A stretch of 64,000 nucleotides of DNA from Tigriopus japonicus (Eukaryota; Arthropoda; Copepoda; Harpacticoida; Harpacticidae), in NCBI GenBank assembly GCA_010645155.1, contig CM021322.1, positions 2,312,958 through 2,376,957 on the forward strand, written 5' to 3'. The notes under the pieces are model-generated. The model ran no database searches and was not told where the DNA came from. It was given only the letters and a program-made list of their open reading frames with translations. The translations under genes and the position numbers were made by a program. The first letter of the stretch is position 1, and each line of letters opens with the position of its first letter. This document shows positions 10,869-20,820 of the stretch, piece by piece.

Positions 10869-12279
10869 TTATTTGGGCAAGATATGAGCGCCGTATTTGA
10901 GCGAGGGGTGGACTGGAAACCGCTGAGCCTTGACTCTTCGATTAAAGGCTGTCTTCACATGAGGATGGGGTTTGTAGTTGGTACCTTTTTCAGAATGAAC
11001 CACCAAGGGAGGTCCATGAGCGCTGTTTTCTTCATGATGTGTTTCCGTTCGGAGATTTCCATGAGGATCACGGTAGCTGGTCTCTTCATGGTGGACCCCG
11101 TGATCACCATGGTCCTCATGATGTTCATGATGATGGTGGTCGTCCAGGGCATCGTGTCTGTCATGACTGGCATGATGAGCCACATGTCCGGGTCCTTCAT
11201 GGTGGTGTTCCTCGTCATGGATCTCATGACCAGGTCCATGTTGAGAATGCTCCTGATGATGATCGACCCCAATGGGACTGACTACAGTTTCCACGTGGGT
11301 TTGATGACCAGGTCCGTGTCGCTCTTCTTTGTACACGGTTTGACTCACGGGAACAACCACCTCTTCATGAACATAAGCGGGCTTTGGCTCATAGACGGGC
11401 ACGGGCTCAGGTTCATAATAGGCGGGCTCTGGCTCTTGGTAGACCTTTGGAGGAAGTGGTTTGGCAACTACATGGACTTCGGGCTTGTGGTACTTTCGAG
11501 TATAACCATATCGACGCACGGGTTCGGGAGCAGAATGGATCTTGGCGGAATAAGGAGCTGGTTCAGGATGGTATGGTTCTGGCTCGTGATGAACGATGGT
11601 CTTGGCGTGATATGGCTCGGGTTCATGATGAACGATGGTCTTGGCGTGATATGGCTCAGGTTCATGATGAACGATGGCCTTGGCGTGATATGGCTCAGGT
11701 TTGTGATGAACGATGGTCTTGGCGTGGTAGGATGATGGTTCATGGTGGTAGTTCCTGTAAGAAGACTTGGGGTAATGGTTCCGCGTGTAACCATAGGTGT
11801 TCCCTCTTCGAAATCCTTTATAGCCACGGTAATGTGAGCCATAACCATGGCCATAACCGTAGCCTCCGTGGCCACTGGAATAGTGGTGACCACCGCTAGG
11901 TCTGGCATAACCATATCCTGCATCAGATGCTACCATACCAATTATGGTGGCCAAAATGAAGATCTGTAATATTGAAAAAAAGTAGTGGAACGCCTAAGGA
12001 TACGTCATCTAGCAAAAATTGACANNNNNNNNNNNNNNNNNNNNNNNNNNNNNNNNNNNNNNNNNNNNNNNNNNNNNNNNNNNNNNCCAAAATGAAGATC
12101 TGTAATATTGAAAAAAATAGTGGAGCGCCTAAGGATACATCATCTAGCAAAAATTGACATACAAACATGCCTAAAAAGGCTTTCGAGTTGTCTGTAATTT
12201 AAGAATCATCAACTTAAACCCATATTATTGAAATCACCGAGCAAGTCACATGAGCAAAGCATACCGTAAGTTTTGCCAT
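10869..12279 (-). CDS. Secreted His/Tyr/Pro-rich repeat protein (cuticle- or matrix-like)
   Basis: Two exons: 12265-12279 encodes MAKLT, then the exon from 11963 to 10869. The donor (ACG|GTATGC) and acceptor (TTACAG|ATC) are both phase 0. The protein is 369 aa. Residues 1-18 form a signal peptide (MAKLTIFILATIIGMVAS). Next comes a Gly-Tyr region (GYGYGHGYG), then at about 84-137 four copies of the 13-residue unit YHAKTIVHHEPEP. EPEP-rich spacers follow, then a very His/Asp/Glu-rich section (about 240-320) and a basic tail. Such low-complexity secreted proteins occur in arthropod cuticle, adhesives and metal-binding matrices; the many HH pairs suggest metal or pH-dependent binding (inference). 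No chitin-binding RR consensus is seen. The intron carries the N gap. Expression stage is unknown. Confidence 0.8.
11568..11729 (-). repeat. 39-bp coding tandem repeat, four copies
   Basis: Encodes four successive 13-residue units (consensus YHAKTIVHHEPEP). Units differ at a few residues (K/E in the PEP segment, T/A in AKTI), and nucleotide sequence is nearly as conserved as protein, pointing to recent unit duplication. Confidence 0.9.
12025..12086. other. Assembly gap (62 N) with duplicated flanks
   Basis: About 73 bp left of the gap (11951-12024, starting CCAAAATGAAGATCTG and ending AAAAATTGACA) recur almost identically right of it (12087-12159). This looks like two overlapping contig ends that were scaffolded instead of merged. 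It lies in the intron of the His-rich gene and repeats the first bases of exon 2. Confidence 0.85.
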
Positions 12280-12627
12280 TGTTCAGTTTCCACTTCACAC
12301 ACCCTTCTGATGAACACGGATAAGGGAGCAACTTCAATGACGTCCTACCACATCGAGTGGCACTGACAACACTGGTCACAACCATTACCCCATGACATCC
12401 CTAAATACCTTCCATTCTCATCATGCAGAACATGGTTTTCGACTCATCTTCAAAGTTCAGACGGTCGAAAAGAGTTCGTTCCTTGGTAGAAAGAGAACCA
12501 AACCCAGGTTTACCTCTTCAAACACGGCCCGACCTCGATCGTTTGTACTGAAAATATTCGTACGCACGCCGTTCGTATTTTGTTGCACAGTACAACAAAA
12601 CACACAACATGAACACAGGGTCACATA

Positions 12628-12888
12628 CAGGGTGATCAAAACGTTATGTCTGCACTTAAGGTGGGTGAAGTGGTTTGGAGCTGGATTGGACCAAAAAGCT
12701 GCAAAACCAAAAACTGATTTTTTTCATAGAAAACTTCAATTCAAAATTGGTAAGATATATCAAGTAATTTTTTACTGATCAATTTTATACATTTAAGGTA
12801 ACACATCAAAGCATTATTGCTTTGTCAGATAAAAAGACACTTTATGACAAAAATTTTGACCATTTTTCAAAGAGCTTGTCCCACCCTG
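12628..12888. mobile_element. Tc1/mariner-type MITE with TA target duplication
   Basis: A 261-bp segment beginning CAGGGTG and ending CACCCTG, flanked on both sides by TA (12626-12627 and 12889-12890). TA duplication and CAGGGTG-like short inverted ends fit non-autonomous Tc1/mariner elements. Beyond the first seven bases the ends match only loosely. No transposase frame. Confidence 0.6.
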
Positions 12889-15605
12889 TAAAATTTACAC
12901 ATCATATTCGCAATATGCAGGGTTGGTAAATTTCAAATTTACAATAACGGATTTGATAAAGCTTAAAATCTTGCAAACATGACATAAAACCTAAAGATTA
13001 GCGAATCCCATCAAACCCTGCTTGGGCGAAATTATTGTGTTGTGTTTAGGATGAACCAAGGATGGATGAACGCTCGTTTCTCACATTACAAAAAAAACTG
13101 ATCTCAGGTCCTGTTCAGATGACCTTTTAGTCTTCCATCCATCCAGACTCTCGTCTTAATACTCGAGCATTTCGCACACTCGATCGACTTGCTCTTCAAG
13201 ACGATCATTCCAAACAACGCCTGAATAGGGACAATGATCTTCCAAACATCACCTCGCCTGGCTTCTTTTGCTTCTATATTGTGTAATTACCGGATATGTT
13301 CAGCTCAACACAATCGAAAAATAAATGAAGAATACTCAATTAAGTGGCTTCATGCAAAGTCTTGAGCATGACATAACATTCATTGATACAACATTGTCTT
13401 AATTGGACAATTTTGTGGAAAATGGGCTTGGAATTTGGCGTTTTTTTGAAGGTAACAAGTTGATGGTACGTCAATTATTTTCCCATGTGTCTAGCTTTGA
13501 GAGAAGTCAGGCAATTCTAAATGTCGAGGGTTGGATTCGTGATTTTCGGGCTTGCCATCGAATAATCAGAGGGATCTTCTTATTGCTCTTCTTTAGTAGA
13601 AGCGTGAAGCGAACCGTGTAGTTCCCTCAAGACACCAAAACGCTCTTAATTTGCAACCTTAGCAATGCTTAAGGGCAAAAAATTGAGTAGAGGTCTGTGT
13701 ATGTGAGAAGTATTAAAACTAACAATCTCCTTCAAAAAGCTTTCAGGTTTCAAGATCATTCGTGAAATGGTGCAAATCAGATTTCGCAAAATGTTGTCGT
13801 GTGTTGGTATTTTACAACTAATCGATCGTGCTTTGATTTTTGAAGGGTTCTCTATGGAAAGTCTTTTGACTTTCAGATATTATGCAACAGTTGAACTTGT
13901 CAGTGTTTTTGCTCAATCATCCTTGGTTCTTAACATCTGATAGGGTTTCGGTGACTGAAAGTCTTTCTACGAACTATCATTGTCCCCTTGACAAACAAGT
14001 TGTCGCTTTAGTTCTTTACAAAATATACATGTTTTTCTCGATTTATCAGTGATGGTAACTTCAAGCTCGACCTTTAAGTCACCGTCTTCCCATCGGCTAA
14101 AAATATTCATTTGGCACTTAAGAATACAACTGTTGGCTTATTACGACCAATTTTTCAAAGGTCTCGTCTCACCTTCTCTTCATGCAACCTCTTGACATCA
14201 ACCATCATTTGATGCTTTTGTATTGAAAGTTTAGTGAGCTTCACTTCTAGCAAAGATTTCAGCCAACCATTAATCAATCCCTCAATGGTAATCGTAACTG
14301 AACTGGTGTTCTCAATGCTCTTTTTTATCAAAGTGGCTTGGTGTTATGCTCTTTAACATTTGCATGACTTCCAAAGTCACTCATAAACGATCAAGTGTTT
14401 TGTTGCACTCCACCTTAACTCTTTTCATTTTTAACCTCACCGATTTTTCACTGAAGCTGAACTTGATTGGAATCGCGTAGGAAAATAAATGTATGATGCT
14501 TTTAATAACTCGAGTCTATCTTGACGTCAATGATTGGCTTAGAGACGATTTGTTAGAAGCCAAAGCTTTAGGCTACATGACCGAAGATGAGCACGTCTTT
14601 AAATGTCAAAGTGGGAAGACGAAACCACAAGTGAGCAAATAATGGGATCACCTCCCAGGCATTTCAGTTCAGTATTGTTGTAGATTTGCAATCAGATTGC
14701 TTGAGAATTTCAACGATCACCTACCATAGCTCACCTACAATATCCTTTGTTAACGTTAAAGCCAAGTTTCGTTTCGCTTTTTGTCACATTTTTCCTCCTG
14801 AATCTCAGAGCGAATAAGCAAAGGTCACACTTATTTTCGGAGGACTATGGTTTTATTGCCAAGATTTTGTGGTGAGCGAAGATTTTCTGAACATGTACAT
14901 TATCGAAGTTGACAATGAGGAATGATTGTGGGAAACTTGATGTTCTGTTCACAACCACGTTTTCTGGGATGTGTGTCTCCTCATATAAAAAACATTGACA
15001 ATCTACTCAATTTCCTCGATGACAGGAACGCCATTGTGAAGATTATTTTATGTTTCAACAGGTTTGCCGCAGGAATATATGTGAATCGCAAAGAAAAGAA
15101 GACGTGCTTGTCTTTCGTTAACAAAAGTAGACATAAGTAACAATGAGCCATTTTTTAACCTTTACCAATTTTTAATTCGTATTGCCTCATTGAAGATTGT
15201 TGTATGATCATTTTTTGGTGCCCAAGTTGTTCTTCTTGCACAACCATTTTGAATCTGAATAAATATTACACTTCCAAGGCCAATTAATCATTAGGGCTAG
15301 GAAAAAGAGTTTTTGGGAGTCGAGCAGAGGTTCCTGACGTTTCAAAGTGTAAGATCAGTTGTTGCTTACGCGCGCAAAGAGAGAGAGCAAGCAGTTTTCA
15401 ACACTCTAGATTTTCTGCTCGACAGCAAACCACCCTGTTTCTCTAAGCTCTACTAATCATTCGCATGTTCCAAAACCATGAAGCAACCAAATAATTTCAA
15501 GAAAGAGATCAAAATCTCGTGATTTTGATAAACCCTGACCCTTTCAGGTACTTGCTTAACGGACTGCTTTTGACAGAAAAGTCCCCCGAACTCAGTTGAA
15601 CTATC
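12889..15605. other. Intergenic region without a supported gene
   Basis: Only short frames (for example 13403-13621 and 14922-15140) without domains or credible splice structure. I see no RNA gene or terminal repeat. Confidence 0.4.
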
Positions 15606-16401
15606 CAAGGAGGACGGTATTACTTGGAGTGGGATCGAGCGGGGGCGCGTTACTGCGTTGGTGTGAATTTTCCTGCGTGATAGCCTGGAGTTAATGAAGA
15701 AATCCAATATAATTCGAATTAATGTCGTTTTATTGACATAAGTCATAAAACAAAAGTCCACAAGGATTCAATGAGCAATCATTTGATGCCCAATTGATGT
15801 CTCTCAAAAAACTCAAACTGTGTTGTTTCATTGTGTTAAGACTTAAGACTTTTGTGTTAAGACCATCTTTTGTTGAAAGCAACATTGTTTATATCATTGG
15901 GATAGTTCTAAGACATTCTTCCCTTTGTACAATGATTTGAATGTTCTTCTCTGTCTTTGTTTTTAGCACTTAATTGGGGTTCTAAAGCCAAAAGAAGACT
16001 GTAAAATGTTGAAAAAAAGATACAAAAAAAGATTTTTTTGGCATTCTATGAAGAGAATAATGTCCTTAAACAATCCCAATGATAAAAACCATGTTGCTTT
16101 CAATAAAAAGGTGGACAATCACTATCACAAAGCAAGTCAGTAGATCAGGAGTTTGAAGATATCTGACTTAACACAATGAAACAACACAGTTTGAGTTCTT
16201 TGAGAGACATCAATTGGGCATCAAATGATTGCTCATTGAATCACAGTGGACTTTTGTTTTATGACTTATGTCAATAAAACGACATTAATTCGAATTATAT
16301 TGGATTTCTTCATTAACTCCAGGCTATCACGCAGGAAAATTCACACCAACGCAGTAACGCGCCCCCGCTCGATCCCACTCCAAGTAATACCGTCCTCCTT
16401 G
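15606..16401. mobile_element. Fold-back (long inverted repeat) element, 796 bp, with 7-10 bp TSD
   Basis: The left end CAAGGAGGACGGTATTAC is mirrored by the right end GTAATACCGTCCTCCTTG. The outer arm of about 230 bp (15606-15842 against 16168-16401) is almost perfectly complementary. Weaker complementarity continues inward to about 15932 and 16047, leaving a loop of roughly 110 bp. AACTATC directly flanks both ends (15599-15605 and 16402-16408). The repeat can be read as TTGAACTATC (10 bp) if three end bases are assigned to the flank. Very long inverted ends with a 9-10 bp duplication suggest a MULE-type or fold-back transposon; there is no transposase. Alleles of this structure would extrude as a giant hairpin. 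Confidence 0.85.
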
Positions 16402-17313
16402 AACTATCAAACCTAGAATTTTAACAACTTAAATGTGAAAAGTTTTATTTTTCTTTGGTCATTTTTCTAGATTGCTAGAAAGACTATAAAAGTAGGGAGC
16501 TTGACATTTACTAAAGGCAATGATACCTTGACTTGGTTCATCGTCTACAATAATATACAATTTTGGATTACATCTTTTTTCAAATATTCTTAGACCTTTT
16601 CGATGATTTTAAAAGTTGCAAAAAGAGCACTTTTTGAAAGCACAAAGGGAAAAAGAAACCCTCCGACCCTAGGAGCAACAATCCAAAAAAAACGGATTAG
16701 CACAAAGGGAGGAGACGTGGGGTTGTGTTTATAGTGTGAGAGGTCCCAGGTTCTATTCTCCTCCCCGATCTTTCTCAAGTCAGCTTTTAGATATAAATCC
16801 ACATCCACAGACGGAGAACCATTCTGATGGCTGGCTTCGCTGGCCGGACGAGGCTCAACCCACCACCCTAGTGCCAAAAAAGCTTTCAAACTAAAATTTG
16901 AATTTGAAAAAAGTGTTTCAATTAAAATGTTACATAAGAAACAGTTCCTCAGATTAGGAACAATACCAAAATAAAAACAAATCAAGCGTGCAATGGAGGT
17001 ATCAATTCTTCGTCAATCAATGACACTCATGTTGTTGCTAAGGATCATTGTCCCTTGAGATTGTGATGGTCTTGGTCTCTGAAGCCCTTTGATGTAATAA
17101 ATTTCAATAACAAAAGGCGGGTGGATAAATTATTGTACATTAAATTATTGTACTTATTAAGACAAATGGGTGGTATGTATTTCGAGTCCAACCCACAATT
17201 CATCCAGTTTAATACTTCTTCTCGATGAAGGCATGCGCACACGTGGCATCATTCTTATTATTATTATCAGTAATAATCATATCAATATCAATAACAAAAA
17301 TCATCATCGCTAA
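16402..17313. other. Intergenic, with tRNA-like segment near 16700-16765
   Basis: The stretch 16708-16764 has GGGAGGAG pairing with CTCCTCCC across a B-box-like GGTTCTATTC. The A-box is poor and the span is too short for an intact tRNA, so a tRNA-derived SINE head is the more likely reading. Microsatellite-like ATT/ATC runs lie at 17250-17310, immediately downstream of the calmodulin-like gene. Confidence 0.35.
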
Positions 17314-17481
17314 TCATTTGGCGGATGTCATCATCGTGTAGAACTCTTCATAGTTGATTTGGCCATCCCCGTCGATATCGGCCTCTTCAATCATAGCTTG
17401 GATCTCTTCGCTCGTCAATGTTTCGCCCAGATTCATCATCACAATCGTCAGTTCTTGGCGGTTGATATACCCATTACCATC
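17314..17481 (-). CDS. Calmodulin-like gene, distal alternative last exon
   Basis: Encodes 55 residues: the rest of the EF3 loop, then EF4 ([12 protein letters not shown]) and the end FYTMMTSAK. The acceptor is CGTCTAG|GATGG, phase 0. This ending is closest to true calmodulin (FVTMMTSK). It lies 1.26 kb further downstream than the proximal version. Confidence 0.8.
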   Translation of the reverse strand, partial: DGNGYINRQELTIVMMNLGETLTSEEIQAMIEEADIDGDGQINYEEFYTMMTSAK

Positions 17482-20210
17482 CTAGACGAAAGGTCAAGAA
17501 GGGCCAAAATCATTGTTTGGAAGTGCCAAATGTCGAGGAAAACAACCAACATCACGTGCCTTGCTTGCCTTTGAGCCCTTGGGCCTACGTACATTCTATA
17601 ATAAGAGTAGTACGCACGTACACCCTTCAATTTCAATATAGCATGGTGATGATCTCATTCACCGAAGCTCGTTAAGAGCTTGCTAGATCGATTAATTGAT
17701 TCCCTACGGAGCAACTGGTGATTGTCAAGGCAGGTGATCAGTAAGGCAAAAGTATGTACAGGGTAGTACCAGGTGCACAATATTCCGAGTGATCTATGTT
17801 GTTTTTAAGTACACATGCAGAACTCTCTTTTCGTTGTTGTTCGTTTCTCTGTCCATTGTCCGACATGCAATTTATTGGATGATGTATTGTACACGAGGGC
17901 GATGAAAGATCCCTCATTGGGTTTCTCAGAGCATCAATCTTTCAAAGTCGTGCTTTATAATTATTTTCCTTTAAGCTGGGTTAGCTAATAAAGAGGTCGC
18001 CAAGTTTTGAGGCCAAACTAGCATTTTTATTCTCGTGGTTTTGGGAGAATTACGCAACAAGAACGGGAGCAAAATGTATGTACAGGCCTAGGGACACCCA
18101 CATAGGGTTGCCCTGTTACATTTTCAACCTGGGGGCCGCCCCACACTCCAATGCACGGCAATGTACTGAGGATGTGCATAGGAGGCAACATAATGATTAT
18201 TCGTATCTCAGAAAGACAAACTCTGAAACCTCACGAAAAGATGTTCAGCACACTCGCTGGCAAAGATATATGACACGAGCTTATTGAAAGCGTCATAGGT
18301 TAATCAAAAGAGCCCATGGCGCGGTGGTACTTACGCAGATGGCTTGCCTTTAGAGTTGGGTTCCTAAAATATTTGTATGATTTAAAACCTTGTTCACACA
18401 AGGAATAAGGGGCGTGTGGTGGGTGTGGCGGCAAACGGAAAACAACCCTTCATGAATCAGAATCACATGAAGTGGGCACATTTCGGTAACTACTGGGAAT
18501 TGGTCGCGTCTATAAGCCAAAATGATGAGTGTGCCGTGTGAGTGCCTCCAAGAGTACGTCTGAGAAAATTAACGTCAAATATGAAAAATGTACCCTTGTG
18601 TGAGAAGCCGGCAAAATGTGCATCCGATATTCAAGCGATTAAGGTTTTGGTATTTTTTGTGTGTTTGTGATTGTCAAATTTGGTATGCATGGACAGAAGA
18701 AGTTTTGAATGTTCGAATGTTGTGAAGGAAGGCGGTCATTAGGTACTTAGCGTACCCATCATGGTAAAGAACTCGGCGTAGTCGATCACTCCGTCCTTGT
18801 CGACATCGGCCTCCTCAATAATGGCCGAGATCTCCTCCTCCGTCATGGGTTCACCCAAAAACTTGAGCATGATAGCCAATTCTCGCCGGTCGATGTAACC
18901 GTTACCGTCCTGGAAAGGCAACAGCCAAGGGGCAAACGAAGAAACAACGTTATAAAACTGGTGTTCATAAAGGACGAGAACATTGGCAAATGGCAAATAA
19001 CCGGGCAAAAGGCTGCAATTCAGGATTGGGTGGATGGGGGGAAAACTAGGCGTCAAGTCAAACTCAGGCACCCTGATCGGAAGATCAGCTGACTTTGAAC
19101 TCAAACTAGATTTTTGGCGGGGGCGGGAAAAAAGTTTTGTGATTGATCTGGGTTTGAAAGTGATTTGAAAGTCAGTGTTGTTGAGCTCAACCCTGATTGA
19201 ACATTTCTTAAGGACCCCTAAAGTTTGAATCAAGATAAAATCTCTCCAACACGTTTTCAAAAACCTCACTGCGCAGCCAGATTAATCACGTAATCAGAGG
19301 TAGGATCCAGATTGCTCCAGGTGGCGTTTAAGCCCGAAAAGGGAAAGGGCAAAAGGCCAAATTTGGGAAGGGGTTTTGGGACAGGAATTGCGAATGTATG
19401 TACAACAAATTGGTCCTGAGCTTTAGATGTACTTCAACGCGTTGAAAAAAATAACAGCCAAACAGAAAAAAGACCTGTGTGAACAATAAATTGCCAATTG
19501 TTGTGTCCACTCTTGGGAAACGTGGATCATTTGGATTGAACGCCAATGAACATGGAGGAAAGCTCTCTTTCTTTCTCCCTCTCTTGCTCTTTGAGTGTGC
19601 TCAAAAGGTAGAAAAGGCTTGGAACTTGAAAGCTAGAGACGAACTAGCTTACCCCATCGAATACTTTGAAAGCTTCCCGAATCTCATCCTCGGCGTTTTG
19701 TTCATTTATCTTCATGGCCATCATGGCCAGAAACTCGGGAAAGTCAATTGAGCCCGTGCCGTCTTTGTCCACCTCGTTCACCATGTCCTAAATGAACAGC
19801 AAGTACAATTTGAAAAACACATTAGGGAGGTCGAAGAGCGAATCCAAAGTTCGTTTCTAGAATATGTGAATCTCAAGACAAAGCAATACGGGGCAGATCT
19901 CACGCACAAAAATACATGTGGGAGAAAAGTGACACACCTTGTAAATCAACTGAAATTTGAATTTCAATGAGGCAATTCAGTCCCACCAAGCAAGACACTT
20001 GCACTAAATATGCCACTTTTGCCAAATTAGTCACGAATTGATGGGGCTTTTAATTACCTGTAGCTCCGCTTCAGTAGGATTCAGGCCCAGGGCCTTCAGA
20101 ACCTGGCCCAGCTCTTTGCAATTGATCACACCATCGTGATCCGTGTCGAACTCGAAAAATGCGTCTTGGAAGTTTCCAATTTGTTCTTCGGTCAGGCACT
20201 CTGTGGCCAT
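17314..20210 (-). CDS. Calmodulin-like Ca2+-binding protein (four EF-hands), alternative 3' exons
   Basis: Constant exons 20058-20210 and 19653-19787 join either of two terminal exons, 18739-18909 or 17314-17481. All junctions are phase 0 with GT-AG ends. Products are 152 or 151 aa (calmodulin 149). EF loops: EF1 D22-E33 ([12 protein letters not shown]), EF2 D58-E69 ([12 protein letters not shown]), EF3 D95-E106 spanning the splice (DG|DGNGYI), EF4 D131-E142. All four keep the acidic position 1 and Glu at 12, so all should bind calcium. The start [14 protein letters not shown] aligns with the calmodulin N-terminus. The NPTEAELQ and [10 protein letters not shown] segments are calmodulin-like; troponin C is less likely. 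A 5' UTR intron probably ends at 20223 (TTGCCCAG). It is a soluble cytosolic calcium sensor by family. It is head-to-head with the phosphodiesterase gene. Confidence 0.85.
18739..18909 (-). CDS. Calmodulin-like gene, proximal alternative last exon
   Basis: Encodes 56 residues: [10 protein letters not shown] completing EF3, then EF4 ([12 protein letters not shown]) and a different end, [10 protein letters not shown], with its own stop. The acceptor is CTTTCCAG|GACGG, phase 0, the same phase as the distal exon. Inclusion of both in one mRNA is impossible to translate because this exon has a stop codon, so the two are mutually exclusive 3' ends. I found no clear AATAAA for either. Confidence 0.8.
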   Translation of the reverse strand, partial: DGNGYIDRRELAIMLKFLGEPMTEEEISAIIEEADVDKDGVIDYAEFFTMMGTLST

Positions 20211-20222
20211 CGTTGTGGCGGT

Positions 20223-20820
20223 CTGGGCAATCAAAAATCAATCTTCACCCCTCTTATTGGCTTTAGTTTAACTCTGCTTGATCGCGATGCCGCACTTGCA
20301 CTGATCTTTGAAACTCTATTCTTCTGGTATAATGAATGGAAGGCACTGTTTGTCTTTCAAGATGATTGCACAAGAGCTGGGCGGGCAAGGTTCGGGCACA
20401 ATTTCAATTGAAACTTCACTGTTGTTGCACTGAATTTTGTTCCCTAAAATTGACTGGAGCACTCCGAGCACTTTCCTTCCTTGAAGAGGTGAGTTTCTGA
20501 GACTGAGAAACTTTGAATGAAAGAAAGCTTCTTGTCTCTCTTGTCTCCCATGGGGTATCTCGTCGAGCGAAGAAATGCATCACATCCGAATAGGTAATGT
20601 AACTCGGTGTCATCATTGAAATTGGAATTTGCAAAAAGTCTTATCCTTATAATAGCTTCGTCCTTGGCGAAGTTATCGACATGTGTATTTCGATTGATAA
20701 AGCACAAGACGGCAAATCACGAGACTTATTGATCTTATCTTGGCTTACAAACATTAAAATTCTCTTGTCAAGTCAATAGATGTGATATCAACCACAACAA
20801 TCACATTCAACGATCTCGAC
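20223..20820. promoter_or_regulatory. Divergent intergenic/5' region between calmodulin-like and phosphodiesterase genes
   Basis: About 600 bp separate the two start codons, which point away from each other. The calmodulin-like side probably contains a 5' UTR intron and a non-coding first exon, so the true promoter gap is smaller. I see no convincing TATA box. A shared bidirectional promoter is possible. Confidence 0.4.

Noticed and set aside
10851..11735. 294-codon plus-strand frame, Met/Gly-rich
   Set aside because: It is the antisense shadow of the His-rich repeat gene; its composition (M, V, G, L) is what the reverse of HH/EPEP codons gives, and it has no domain.
11384..11923. Other 150-170 codon frames on both strands over the His-rich gene
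   Set aside because: Periodic shadows of the 39-bp repeat; the minus-strand frame chosen has the signal peptide and the splice support.
18078..18287. Plus-strand frame in the calmodulin-like intron
   Set aside because: Short, with no domain; it lies in intronic DNA between the alternative exons.
20031..20057. C-terminal extension VIKSPINS of the first calmodulin-like exon
   Set aside because: It is read-through into an intron; the donor CAG|GTAATT and the phase match to the next exon restore the calmodulin sequence.
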